Assembly (NCBI GenBank): GCA_030410095.1
Contig: JAUFRC010000001.1
Span: forward strand, 942,501-1,006,500
DNA: 64,000 bases
Reading direction: 5' to 3'
Source of the DNA: Paracoccus cavernae
GTDB taxonomy: Bacteria; Pseudomonadota; Alphaproteobacteria; Rhodobacterales; Rhodobacteraceae
The notes under the pieces were generated by a model. That model did no database searches, was not told where the DNA came from, and saw only the letters and a program-made list of their open reading frames with translations. Made by a program: the position numbers and the translations under genes. This document shows positions 13,958-23,681 of the stretch, one piece after another. The first letter of the stretch is position 1; every line of letters begins with the position of its first letter.

Positions 13958-15385
13958 AAAAGCTCCTCCAGTTTTGCGGCGTCAAGGCGCGGACCGGCAA
14001 TCAGCTCGACCCCCGCCTTGGACATGCGGACCTCGACACCGGCTTCGGTCAGCGCGGCCTTGAGCGTATCAACGCCAGAGAAATCTTTTGATACCATTGC
14101 ATTGGCGCGAATATCGGAGAATTTGGACGAGAGCTTGTCCAGCAGATCGTCGAGCCCTTCGCCAGCCGCATCATCGCTCGCCGCCCAAGCGCCGATATCG
14201 GAGGAAAGCAGGCCGAGCAAAAGCCCCGACGCCAGCAGAGCTGCCGGATCGCCCTTGAGGCCATGCAGCACGGCAAGCGCGCCCGCGACGTTCAGGTCGT
14301 CGGCCAGAGCCTCGATCACACGCGGATCGGGCGCGGAGGGCGTTACGCCCGCCGTCAGCTTGCGCCATTCCCACAACGTGTCGCGCGCGGCTTGCGCCTT
14401 TTCCGCCGTCCAGTCCATCGGCTTGCGGTAATGGGTCGACATCAGGACGAAACGGATCACCTCGCCCGGAATGCCCTGATCGAGCAGATCGCGGACCGTG
14501 AAGAAATTGCCGAGACTTTTCGACATCTTCTTGCCCTCGACCTGCAGCATCTCGTTATGCAGCCAGATGCGGGCAAATTCGCCGTGGGGATGGGCGCAGC
14601 AGCTTTGCGCGATTTCGTTCTCGTGGTGGGGAAATTGCAGGTCGATCCCGCCGGCGTGGATGTCGAAGCTTTCGCCCAGAAGCTCTTCGGACATGGCCGA
14701 GCATTCGATATGCCAACCCGGACGACCGCGACCCCAAGGGCTGTCCCAGCCCGGCAGATCGTCGCTCGAAGGCTTCCACAGCACGAAGTCCATCGGATCG
14801 CGTTTGAAAGGGGCGACCTCGACCCGCGCACCCGCGATCATGTCGTCGACCGAACGCCCCGAGCGCGCCGTATTGCGCATAGGAGCGCACATCGAAAAGC
14901 GCGTGCCCCTCGGCGGCATAGGCATGGCCGCGGGCGATCAGCGTCTCGATCATCGCGATCATTTGCGGGATGTAATCGGTAGCGCGGGGCTCCGCCTTGT
15001 CGGAAACCACGCCCTTGATGCTCGGGCGTGCCGCGCCGAGCGCATCCATATCCTCGTGATACCAGCCGATGGTTTCGGCGGTCCGTTCACGGATCAGATC
15101 CTCGAGCGTTCCCTGTGCGCCCGCCTCTTTGCGCGCAAGTGCGGTCGCGTTGATCTTGTCGTCGACATCCGTGAAGTTTCTGACGTAAGTCACGGATTGC
15201 GTGCCATAAACATGACGCAAAAGCCGGTCCAGAATATCCATCACCACCACGGGACGGGCATTGCCAAGATGGGCGCGGTCATAGACGGTCGGCCCGCAAA
15301 GATACATGCGGATATTCTCCGCGTCGATCGGACGGAAGTCTTCTTTCTTGCGGGTCTTGCTATTCGTCAGACGGATCTGGACCAT
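13954..15385 (-). CDS. cysS: cysteinyl-tRNA synthetase
   Basis: Class I aminoacyl-tRNA synthetase charging tRNA-Cys. The zinc and HIGH-like region reads [16 protein letters not shown]; the second metal block is [10 protein letters not shown]...[10 protein letters not shown]; the KMSKS loop is [11 protein letters not shown]. About 478 residues after repair, slightly longer than the E. coli enzyme. The frame change near 14861-14864 fits loss of one GA unit (minus strand CTCTCG read as CTCG), restoring [12 protein letters not shown]. It is the first gene of the cysS-cimA operon. Confidence 0.95.
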
Positions 15386-15639
15386 GACTTCCCTTTTGCG
15401 GGCGTCATCTGGTCACGCTCAGCCGCCCGCCTGAAATTTTCAGCCGGTAATGCAGCAGTGAGTGGCGGTGCGTGCAAACATGAAGGTTCCATAGCGCAAC
15501 TTCATGGCGCTGCCAAGACATCTCGCATCTGGTCGCTTGGGGGATGGTCCCTGCTCCGCGTCGAAGATCCCGAAGCGCCGGAGCGGCCGGTCGGGCGCGA
15601 AACGGACGGATGGGGCCGCGCGCCCAAGGGATGCGCGAC

Positions 15640-15657
15640 GCCGTCTGAGCAGACGGC
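15640..15657. terminator. strong hairpin downstream of the secreted-protein gene
   Basis: Perfect 8-bp stem GCCGTCTG/CAGACGGC with a 2-base loop, extended by GATGCGCGAC/ATCGCGC flanks. It lies 17 bases after the stop of the minus-strand gene ending at 15674. No T tract follows, so termination would not be classical. Confidence 0.4.
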
Positions 15658-15673
15658 ATCGCGCGGCAGAACA

Positions 15674-16078
15674 TCAGCTCGGGAGCTGGGCTGCGAGCTG
15701 CTGGATCATCGTGTCCATCTGCTTGCACAGAGCCTCGACCGAGCTGTTTTGCGCGGTGGCTGCGGCGTCGAGCGTCTGCTCCATGCCCATCGACGAAACC
15801 GTGCCGGTCTTGCCTTTTTCCTGAGCAGCATCGCCCTTGGCCTTGTCGCCTTCCGGCAGCAGGGTCAGGAGTTTGGTCTGGATCTCGACCGCTTTGCCGT
15901 CGATGTGACCTTCGGTCTGGCAGTATTCAAGCACGCCGAGCTGGTTGCGGGCGCTTTCATAGGCCATGCCCATGTCCATCTGCGTGCCGGCAGCCGGAGC
16001 TTCGGTGGTTTCGGTCTGTGCCATGGCGAGGCCTGCAGTCAGGGCCAGAGCGGGCAGAGCAAGAAAGGCGCGGATCAT
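15674..16078 (-). CDS. secreted helical protein, possibly 'pore-forming ESAT-6 family' type
   Basis: 134 residues. A clear Sec signal peptide (MIRAFLALPALALTAGLAMA, cut before QTETTEA) precedes an acidic, alanine-rich, mainly helical mature domain. The domain carries the block NQLGVLEYCQTEGHIDG and a second Cys near the C-terminus (VEALCKQM), a possible disulfide. I recall similar short Rhodobacteraceae proteins annotated as pore-forming ESAT-6 family, but the function is untested here. The gene is intact, monocistronic and preceded by GGAGATC. Confidence 0.7.
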   Translation of the reverse strand: MIRAFLALPALALTAGLAMAQTETTEAPAAGTQMDMGMAYESARNQLGVLEYCQTEGHIDGKAVEIQTKLLTLLPEGDKAKGDAAQEKGKTGTVSSMGMEQTLDAAATAQNSSVEALCKQMDTMIQQLAAQLPS

Positions 16079-16173
16079 CGGAGATCTCCTTGGATGAAAC
16101 TACGCCGAACCTGACATGCCGCTTTTTCGGGTGCAACCGGCCTAGGCCGGAATCCGCCCAAAAATCAGACATA

Positions 16174-17333
16174 TTAGCGGAAAAGCACCAAAGAGCCCGG
16201 CGACCAGCTGATGCGGGTCCGTGTTCCGACATCCTGCACGTCGCGCCCGAAGACGTTGCGCATCGAAATGCGGACCGGCCGCCCCACCCCGTCGAAACGG
16301 GCCGAGCCGTCAAGGCGCACGTCGTAATAGGTCATGTCGCCATAGTAGACGACTTCGTCGATCACGCCTGCGGTCACGCGGCCGGTCGCGGCCGCCGCCT
16401 GACTTGCCGACAAAAGCGTCACCGCCTCGGGGCGGAAGCCGATCATCGGCCCCGCATCGCCCGGATTGGATCGGCTGACATTGCGGCGCGGTATCTCGAC
16501 CACGCCGAAGCCCGGAGCCTCGATGCGCACGCTTTCCTCGTTTTCACCGAGGACATGGGCGGGCAGAAAGTTCATCACCCCGATGAAATCGGCGACGCGG
16601 CGGCTGGCGGGGCGCGCGTAAAGCGCCTCGGGGCCGTCGAGCTGGGCGATCTCGCCCTCGAACATCACGGCGATCCGGTCGGACATAACCAGCGCCTCTT
16701 CCTGATCATGGGTAACCAGAACGAAGGTGATCCCGACCTGACGCTGGAGCTTGATCAGCTCGACCTGCATCTGCTCGCGCATTTTGCGGTCGAGCGCGGA
16801 AAGCGGTTCGTCGAGCAGCAAAACCTTGGGCTTGAGGATGAGCGCGCGGGCCAAAGCCACCCGCTGGCGCTGGCCGCCCGAAAGCGCATGCGAGGCGCGT
16901 TTGCCGTAGCCCTTGAGGCCGACCATCTCGAGCGCATCCTCGACCGCGCGGGCCTTTTCTTCCTTGCTGCGCGGATCGCGCCGCAGGCCGAAGCCCACGT
17001 TTTCCGCGACGCTCAGATGCGGGAAAATCGCATAGGACTGAAAGACCATATTGGTCGGCCGGCGGTTGGCGGGGACATTGGCCATATCCTGCCCGTCGAT
17101 CATCACGACGCCCGAGGAAATATCCTCGAACCCTGCTATGGTGCGCAAAAGCGTCGTCTTGCCGCTGCCCGACGGCCCCAGAAGCGAGAAAACTCGCCCT
17201 CGCGGATGGTCAGATCGATGCCGCGAAGCGCGTGATAATCCGCGTAATATTTATGCACATCGCGGCATTCGATCATCGGCTTGCGCTCTTCGGTCGCCAT
17301 TGTGCTGATGGCCTCGGATGTCGTCACGCTCAT
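16174..17333 (-). CDS. polyamine-type ABC transporter ATP-binding protein (PotA-like)
   Basis: Walker A is GPSGSGKTTLL after repair of the A run 17188-17191 (minus-strand TTTT). Signature [15 protein letters not shown], Walker B VLLLDEPLSALD, and a C-terminal TOBE-type domain (GFRPEAVTL, DVRLDGSARFDG) follow. About 386 residues, typical of PotA/spermidine-putrescine or related importers. It is the last gene of a three-gene operon: its ATG overlaps the potC-like stop (ATGA). The substrate may be a polyamine, opine or similar cation. No periplasmic binding protein gene adjoins it. Confidence 0.88.
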
Positions 17334-18136
17334 AGGAAGCCTCCGGTATCGGTGCCGCCGGTCCGCGCAACGCCGCGGCGACGGAAGTATTCGGCAATGG
17401 TCAAAAGGACGATCGACATCACGACCAGCACCGTGCCGAGCGCCATGATCATCGGGATCTGTTTGGGGAAACGCAGCTGCGAGAAGATATAGGTCGGCAG
17501 CGTCGGCTCTTTGCCGGCAAGGAAGAAGGCGATGATGAATTCGTCGAGGCTGATGGTAAAGGACATCAGAAGCGACGAAATCAGCCCCGGCATCACGAGG
17601 GGCAGGATCACCAGCCGGAAGGCGCTGATCTTGGTCTCGCCCAGATCATAGGCGGCTTCCTCGAGCGAGCGGTCGAGCGAGTTGAACGCCGTCGACAGGA
17701 TCACCACCGCATAGGGCATGCAGATCAGCGTATGGCCGATGATCACCGTCATGATCGAGAGCTGGACGCCGACCGAGAGCAGGACGACCAGCAGCGACAT
17801 CGAGACGATGATCTCGGGCAGCACCAGAGGCAGCATGATCAGCCCCATGATCGGCCCCTTGGCGGGGAAGGTGAACCGTGTCGAGGCGCGCGCCGCGAAT
17901 ACCCCGAGGCAGGTCGCAAGCACCGCCGAGCTGACCGCGATGATCAGCGAATTGCTCAGCGCCTGACGCAGGGTCGCATTGGCCCACATCTGCGAGAACC
18001 AGTCCGTGGTGAACCCTTTGAGCGGGAAAGCGATGATCGTGCCCGAGTTGAAGGCGAAAAGCGGCAAAAGCACGATCGGCGCGTAAAGAAACGCGAGATA
18101 AAGGACCGCGTAGATCCGAAGGCCACCGCCCCTCAT
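17330..18136 (-). CDS. ABC transporter permease, PotC-like
   Basis: 268 residues and intact. Six predicted membrane helices and the EAA loop LEEAAYDLGETKISAFRLVI for ATPase contact. SLDEFIIAFFLAG and TLPTYIFSQLRF are typical of PotC/YdcV permeases. Both ends overlap neighbours by ATGA junctions (potB-like upstream, potA-like downstream). Confidence 0.9.
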   Translation of the reverse strand: MRGGGLRIYAVLYLAFLYAPIVLLPLFAFNSGTIIAFPLKGFTTDWFSQMWANATLRQALSNSLIIAVSSAVLATCLGVFAARASTRFTFPAKGPIMGLIMLPLVLPEIIVSMSLLVVLLSVGVQLSIMTVIIGHTLICMPYAVVILSTAFNSLDRSLEEAAYDLGETKISAFRLVILPLVMPGLISSLLMSFTISLDEFIIAFFLAGKEPTLPTYIFSQLRFPKQIPMIMALGTVLVVMSIVLLTIAEYFRRRGVARTGGTDTGGFL

Positions 18137-19001
18137 TGTTTCACCTTCAGGAATCGCCGGTTGAGGAACAGGAAGATCACGCTCACGACCGCGACGATGA
18201 TCATCGCCGAAACCGCCAGCGCCGAACCAAGCGGACGGTTGTCGAGGTCGAGCATCTGCGCCTGGATGAGGTTCGCGATCATCGGGATCTTGCCGCCGCC
18301 GATCAGCGCGGGGGTCACATAATCGCCGATCGTCGGGATGAAGACGATGAGCGAGGCCGCGACCACGCCCGGCATCGCCAAAGGCAGGGTGACGCGCCAG
18401 AAGGTCATCAGGCGGTTTTCACCGAGATCACGCCCCGCTTCGAGGAAGGAGCGGTCGATTTTCTCCAGCGCGATGAAGATCGGCAGAATGGCGAAGGGCG
18501 CATAGGCATGTGCCAGCGTGATCACCATCGAATTGACGTTATAGAGGATGAAGGTCAGCGGCTGCTCGATGATGCCGAGCGATTTCAGCCCCGAATTGAT
18601 CACCCCGTTATAACCCAAAATCACCTTCCACAGGAAAACGCGGATCAGATAGCTGGTCCAGAAGGGAATGGTGATCAGGAAAAGCCACAGCGATTTACGC
18701 TCGGGCGCGACGACGAAGGACAGGAAATAGGCGACCGGAAAGGCAAGCGCGACCGTGACCAGAGTCACCAAGGCCGCCACGACAAGCGAGCGGGCCATGA
18801 CTTTGTGGAAGATCGGATCGGACCAGACCGACAGGTAGTTTTCCAGCGTGAATTCGCGGATCACCGTGAGATAGCCGTCCTTGAGGAAGGAATAGGCCAG
18901 AATCGTTGCCAAAGGTGCGGCCAGAACCAGCACCGAATAAAGCAGCGGAGGAGAGATGAGAGACAGCCCTGGGCAGCCTCTGAGCGGTTGTCTGCTGCCA
19001 T
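18133..19001 (-). CDS. ABC transporter permease, PotB-like
   Basis: About 290 residues. Membrane-spanning permease with SLISPPLLYSVLVLAAPLAT at the first helix, an EAA loop (FLEAGRDLGENRLMTFWRVT) and TIGDYVTPALIGG. I place the start at the ATG 19001 (MAADNRSEAAQG) after GAGGGGG, which needs one extra G in the run 18967-18969. An unrepaired reading starting at 19047 has an implausible Arg-rich N-terminus. First gene of the operon. Confidence 0.87.
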
Positions 19002-19330
19002 GTCCCCCTCGACGTCGGAGCGATTGTATTTTCTTGATGGTTCTCACAACTTGCGATCAAGGGGAAGCCTTTTGCGCCCCGATTGCCCCCAAGTCGAGGC
19101 GATGCGGAAATGGCGCGCAGAACCTGCCTGCAACGGGCAAGGCGATCCGCCGAAGGAGGGCCCCGAGAAGGAATACGGGCGGTCGACCAGAAGGAAGACC
19201 ACCCGCGCATGATGAAAATGGATCGTGCCAATAGAGCGACCTTAGCCGCCTAAGGGTAAAGATTGGGTTTCGTTTCCCCGCCTTTCCCCTGCCGCGAAGA
19301 AAAATCGCGACAAGGGGCGCGCGCGGCCGT
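19002..19330. other. intergenic region, no binding-protein gene
   Basis: 329 bases between the transporter operon and bhcR. I find no coding frame with a signal peptide or a binding-protein motif. The periplasmic component expected for a PotABC-type importer must be elsewhere. The stretch should hold the transporter promoter. Confidence 0.5.
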
Positions 19331-20173
19331 TCAGCCTGCCCCCTGCCCCGAAAAGCCGTCCGAAAGCGACAGCTCGCGCGCCGCCCGCACGATTTCCTCG
19401 CCATAGGCCGCGATACGCGCATCGGTCATGCGGTGAACCGGTCCCGAGACCGAAATCCCCGCCACCGCCTCGCCCAGCATGTCGAAAACCGGCGCGGCGA
19501 TGCAGCGCATGCCGATGGTGCGTTCCTCGTTGTCGATGGAATAGCCGCGCTGGCGGATCGCGGCGAGATCCTTGACCAGTGCCTCGGGCTCGGTCAGCGT
19601 AAGCTCGGTAAAGCGCGTGAGCTCGGCCTCGCGCATGAAGCTGCGCAGGGCATCGGGCGCGGCATAGGCCAGAAGCGCCTTGCCGATCCCCGAACTATGG
19701 AGCGGCGAGCGCGTGCCCGGCGGAAAGAAGGCACGGATTGTTTCGTGGGTCTCGGCCTGGCCGATAAAGAGCACCGCATCGCCGTTGCGGATCCCGAGAT
19801 TGGCGGTCTCGCCCGTAAACTCCATCAACCGGCGCAGCAAGGGCCGCGAGCGGTCGATCAGCCCCGAGCGGCGCATGAAGGCCATGCCGTGACGAAAAGC
19901 GGTAGGGCCGACATACCAGGCCTGCGTCAAGGGATCGCTTTCGACGACATTGCGCGCGGCCAGAGTCGTGAGCACGCGGTGCACGGTCGAGGGTGCCAGC
20001 TTCATGCGCGCCGCGATCTCGCTGAGCGTCAACCCCTGCCCCTGCGCGAGCAGATCGAGCAGATCCAAGGCACGATCGAGCGCACGCACGCCGCCCCGAT
20101 CGTCGTTGAGGGTGGTGCTGGTTCCGCGCGGGCGGCCCCTCTTGCGGAGAATCGGTTCACTGTCTCGGGTCAT
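19331..20173 (-). CDS. bhcR: IclR-family regulator of the beta-hydroxyaspartate cycle
   Basis: 280 residues. N-terminal winged helix-turn-helix (LTLSEIAARMKLAPSTVHRVL, about residues 48-68), then an IclR effector domain (SPLHSSGIGKALLAY, ERTIGMRCIAAPVFD, VAGISVSGPVHRM). It is divergent from bhcA, the arrangement of BhcR in Paracoccus denitrificans, where the regulator responds to glyoxylate. Identity follows from the family plus this location. The 169-base intergenic region carries an AT-rich inverted repeat that may be its operator. Confidence 0.88.
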   Translation of the reverse strand: MTRDSEPILRKRGRPRGTSTTLNDDRGGVRALDRALDLLDLLAQGQGLTLSEIAARMKLAPSTVHRVLTTLAARNVVESDPLTQAWYVGPTAFRHGMAFMRRSGLIDRSRPLLRRLMEFTGETANLGIRNGDAVLFIGQAETHETIRAFFPPGTRSPLHSSGIGKALLAYAAPDALRSFMREAELTRFTELTLTEPEALVKDLAAIRQRGYSIDNEERTIGMRCIAAPVFDMLGEAVAGISVSGPVHRMTDARIAAYGEEIVRAARELSLSDGFSGQGAG

Positions 20174-20273
20174 TGAATCAGATTATTCCTTGCGTTGAAA
20201 CTGACCTCCCGGGAATGGAAAAGGCCAAGGCGATGATTTCAATACTGAATATCACATATTTCCGCGATTGCGA

Positions 20274-20303
20274 AATTATTTTCAGAAAAATTGCAAAATA
20301 ATT
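20274..20303. promoter_or_regulatory. candidate BhcR operator
   Basis: Perfect 9-bp inverted repeat AATTATTTT (20274-20282) and AAAATAATT (20295-20303) with a 12-base spacer, 40 bases before the bhcA start in an AT-rich divergent promoter. ATTGC precedes or overlaps each arm. Binding by BhcR is inference. Confidence 0.5.
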
Positions 20304-20342
20304 GGCCCCAGCGTAACGTCAATTCAACGAGGAAAAAGGATT

Positions 20343-21539
20343 ATGCCAATGATCAGCCAGAACCCGGTTTTCATTCCCGGCCCGACCAATATGCCCGAAG
20401 CTCTGCGCCGGGCAGTGGATATTCCGACGATCGACCACCGCTCGGCGGAATTCGGTCGTATTCTTCATCCCGCGCTCGACGCCGTGAAGAAAGTCCTGAA
20501 GACCAAAGACGCAAGCGTCTTCCTCTTCCCCTCGACCGGCACCGGCGGCTGGGAAACCGCGATCACCAACACGCTCTCGGCTGGCGACAAGGTCCTTGCT
20601 GCCCGCAACGGCATGTTCAGCCACCGCTGGATCGACATGTGCGAGCGCCACAACCTCGACATGACCATCGTCCAGACGCCTTGGGGCGAAGGCATTCCGG
20701 CCGACCGTTTCGAAGAGATCCTCACCGCCGACAAAGGCCACGAGATCCGCGTCGTTCTGGCCACGCATAACGAGACCGCGACCGGCGTCAAATCCGACAT
20801 CGCCGCGATCCGCCGCGCCCTGAATGCCGCAAAACACCCTGCGCTGCTCTTCGTCGATGGCGTGTCCTCGATCGGTTCGATGGACTTCCGCATGGACGAA
20901 TGGGGCGTCGACATTGCCGTCACCGGCTCGCAGAAGGGCTTCATGCTGCCGCCGGGTCTGGCGATCACCGCCTTCTCGCCCAAAGCGATGGCTGCGGTCG
21001 AAACCGCCCGCCTGCCGCGCACCTTCTTCGACATCCGCGACATGGCGTCGGGCTATGCCCGCAACGGCTACCCCTATACGCCGCCGGTCGGCCTGATCAA
21101 CGGCCTGAACGAGAGCTGCAAACTGCTGCTCGCCGAAGGCATCGACAATGTTTTCGCACGCCATAACCGCATCGCGACCGGCATCCGTGCCGCCGTCCAC
21201 GCTTGGGGCATGGAACTCTGCGCCGTCCGTCCGGAACTCTACTCGGACAGCGTCAGCGCGATCAAATTCCCCGAAGGCTTCGACGGCAACAAATTCGTCA
21301 GCCATGCTATGGACCAGTATCAGGTCGCATTCGGCACCGGCCTGGGCGAGGTTGCGGGCAAAGTCTTCCGCATCGGCCACCTCGGCAGCCTGACGGATGC
21401 GATGGCGCTGCTCGCTGTTTCGGTCGCCGAAATGTGCCTCGCGGACATGAACCTGCCGATCAAACTGGGCTCGGGCGTTGCTGCGGCTCAGGAACACTAC
21501 CGCCAGACTGCCGGCGTCCCGATGCTGAAAGCGGCCTGA
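20343..21539 (+). CDS. bhcA: L-aspartate-glyoxylate aminotransferase
   Basis: PLP-dependent class V aminotransferase of the beta-hydroxyaspartate cycle: glyoxylate plus L-aspartate gives glycine plus oxaloacetate. About 398 residues and intact. N-terminal FIPGPTNMPEALRRAVD, the PLP lysine in TGSQKGFMLPPG, and LFVDGVSSIGS (PLP-ring Asp) are typical of serine-glyoxylate aminotransferase relatives. The cycle-specific call rests on the exact bhcABCD order downstream. GAGGAAAAAGGA at 20329-20340 is the ribosome site. Confidence 0.92.
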   Translation: MPMISQNPVFIPGPTNMPEALRRAVDIPTIDHRSAEFGRILHPALDAVKKVLKTKDASVFLFPSTGTGGWETAITNTLSAGDKVLAARNGMFSHRWIDMCERHNLDMTIVQTPWGEGIPADRFEEILTADKGHEIRVVLATHNETATGVKSDIAAIRRALNAAKHPALLFVDGVSSIGSMDFRMDEWGVDIAVTGSQKGFMLPPGLAITAFSPKAMAAVETARLPRTFFDIRDMASGYARNGYPYTPPVGLINGLNESCKLLLAEGIDNVFARHNRIATGIRAAVHAWGMELCAVRPELYSDSVSAIKFPEGFDGNKFVSHAMDQYQVAFGTGLGEVAGKVFRIGHLGSLTDAMALLAVSVAEMCLADMNLPIKLGSGVAAAQEHYRQTAGVPMLKAA

Positions 21540-21540
21540 T

Positions 21541-22506
21541 ATGTCTGAGGTTGCACCTTTCTACATTCCGACGCTTGGCGACATGTATGCTGCGCGCGAG
21601 CGGATTGCGCCGCATGTCCATGTGACGCCGGTTCTGACGTCGTGGATGCTCAACGAGCTGACGGGGGCTGAGCTGTTCTTCAAATGCGAGAACCTGCAGA
21701 AAGCCGGGGCCTTCAAGGCCCGCGGCGCCTCCAATGCGGTGTTTTCGCTCAGCGACGAGCAGGCGGCGCGCGGGGTTGCCACGCATTCGAGCGGCAACCA
21801 CGGCACCTGCCTGAGCTATGCGGCCAGCCGTCGCGGCATCCCCTGCACGGTTGTGATGCCCTCGACCGCGCCCCAGGCGAAAAAGGATGCGGTTCGCGGC
21901 TATGGCGCGCGGATCGTGGAATCCGAGCCCTCGACCAGCTCGCGCGAGGCGGTTTTCGCCGAAGTCGTGGCCTCGACCGGCGCGGAATTCGTCCATCCCT
22001 ATAACGACTGGCGCGTGATTGCGGGTCAGGCGACCTGTTCGGCCGAGCTGATCGAGCAGGTCGAGGGTCTCGATGCGGTCGTGGCCCCGATCGGCGGCGG
22101 CGGCATGGTCTCGGGGACGTGCCTGACGCTCTCGAACCTCGCGCCGAACGTCAAGATCTACGCGGCCGAGCCGCTCAATGCCGATGACGCCGCGCGCAGC
22201 TTCCGCGCCGGCCGCATCATCGCCGACGACGCGCCGGTGACGGTTGCGGACGGGCTCAAGGTCCCGCTCAAGGAGCTGACCTGGCATTTCGTGCGCAATC
22301 ACGTCACCGATATCCTCACCGCGACCGAGGAAGAAATCGTCGATGCGATGAAGCTGATCTGGAAGCGCATGAAGATCGTGATGGAGCCTTCGAGCGCCGT
22401 GCCTCTGGCCACGATCATCAAGAACCGCGACCTTTTTGCCGGCAAACGCGTCGGTCTGATCATTACCGGCGGCAATGTCGATCTCGACAAGCTGCCCTGG
22501 AACTAA
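21541..22506 (+). CDS. bhcB: beta-hydroxyaspartate dehydratase (threo-3-hydroxyaspartate ammonia-lyase type)
   Basis: PLP fold-type II enzyme of 321 residues converting beta-hydroxyaspartate to iminosuccinate. The PLP lysine is in KAGAFKARGASNAV; SSGNHGTCLSYAA binds substrate; the Gly-rich phosphate loop is GGGGMVSG. The serine/threonine-dehydratase family is certain; specificity comes from its place between bhcA and bhcC, with 1 base to the bhcA stop. The gene is intact. Confidence 0.92.
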   Translation: MSEVAPFYIPTLGDMYAARERIAPHVHVTPVLTSWMLNELTGAELFFKCENLQKAGAFKARGASNAVFSLSDEQAARGVATHSSGNHGTCLSYAASRRGIPCTVVMPSTAPQAKKDAVRGYGARIVESEPSTSSREAVFAEVVASTGAEFVHPYNDWRVIAGQATCSAELIEQVEGLDAVVAPIGGGGMVSGTCLTLSNLAPNVKIYAAEPLNADDAARSFRAGRIIADDAPVTVADGLKVPLKELTWHFVRNHVTDILTATEEEIVDAMKLIWKRMKIVMEPSSAVPLATIIKNRDLFAGKRVGLIITGGNVDLDKLPWN

Positions 22507-22518
22507 GGAGCCAACCCC

Positions 22519-23681
22519 ATGAACATCAAAGCTGACCTTGCCGGTTACGAAGTCGGTTTCGACATCCCCGCGCTGCCGGGGATGGACGAGAAGGACATCC
22601 AGACGCCCTGTCTGATCCTCGATCTCGACGCGCTCGAGCGTAACATCAAGAAGATGGGCGATTACGCCAAGGCCCACGGCATGCGCCACCGCAGCCACGG
22701 CAAGATGCACAAATCGGTCGATGTCCAGAAGCTGCAGGAAGAGCTTGGCGGTTCGGTCGGCGTCTGCTGCCAGAAGGTCTCGGAAGCCGAAGTCTTCGCC
22801 CGCGGCGGGATCAAGGACATTCTGGTCACCAACGAAGTGCGCGATCTGGCGAAAATCGACCGTCTGGCCCGCATGCCGAAACTCGGCTCGACCGTCACGG
22901 TCTGCGTCGATGACGTGACCAATATCGCGGATCTTTCGGCTGCGGCGCAAAAGCACGGCACCGAGCTCGGCATCTTCGTCGAGATCGACTGCGGCGCGGG
23001 CCGTTGCGGCGTGAAAACCACCGAAGCGGTTCTGGAAATCGCCAAAGCGGCGGCGGCTGCCCCGAACCTGACCTTCAAGGGCATTCAGGCCTATCAGGGC
23101 GCGATGCAGCACATGGACAGTTTCGAGGACCGCAAGGCGAAGCTCGACGCGGCCATCGCGCAGGTCAACGAGGCGGTCGAGGCTCTGGACGCGATCGGGC
23201 TCAAGCCGGAATTCGTCTCGGGCGGCGGCACGGGTTCGTATTACTTCGATCGAATTCGGGCGTCTATAACGAGCTCCAGTGCGGCTCCTATGCGTTCATG
23301 GATGCCGATTACGGCCGCATCCACGACAAAGAGGGCAAGCGCATCGACCAGGGCGAATGGGAAAACGCGCTCTTCATCCTGACCTCGGTCATGAGCCATG
23401 CCAAACCGAACCTCGCGGTGGTCGATGCCGGCCTCAAGGCGCAGTCGGTCGACTCCGGCCTGCCCTTCATCTACGGCCGCGACGATGTGAAATACATCAA
23501 ATGCTCGGACGAGCATGGCGTGGTCGACGACCCGAACGGTGTTTTGAAAGTGAACGAAAAGCTCAAGCTGGTTCCGGGCCATTGCGACCCGACCTGCAAC
23601 GTGCACGACTGGTATGTCGGCGTGCGGAACGGCAAGGTCGAAACCGTCTGGCCGGTCTCGGCACGCGGGCGGGCCTACTGA
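22519..23681 (+). CDS. bhcC: beta-hydroxyaspartate aldolase
   Basis: PLP-dependent D-threonine-aldolase-like enzyme (alanine racemase fold) joining glycine and glyoxylate to beta-hydroxyaspartate. Motifs are TPCLILDLDALERNIKKMG, HRSHGKMHKS (PLP Lys region) and a C-terminal metal-binding block (GHCDPTCNVHDWYVG). The single frame break near 23248-23250 fits GAATCG read as GATCG; repair gives SNSGVYNELQCGSYAFMD. Product about 388 residues. The stop overlaps the bhcD ATG by one base (TGATG). Confidence 0.92.

Noticed and set aside
18136..19212. Long open plus-strand frame over the permease genes
   Set aside because: Antisense shadow of PotB-like coding sequence; very charged, domainless product.
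19002..19330. Missing polyamine receptor gene upstream of the permeases
   Set aside because: No frame on either strand has a signal peptide or binding-protein sequence.
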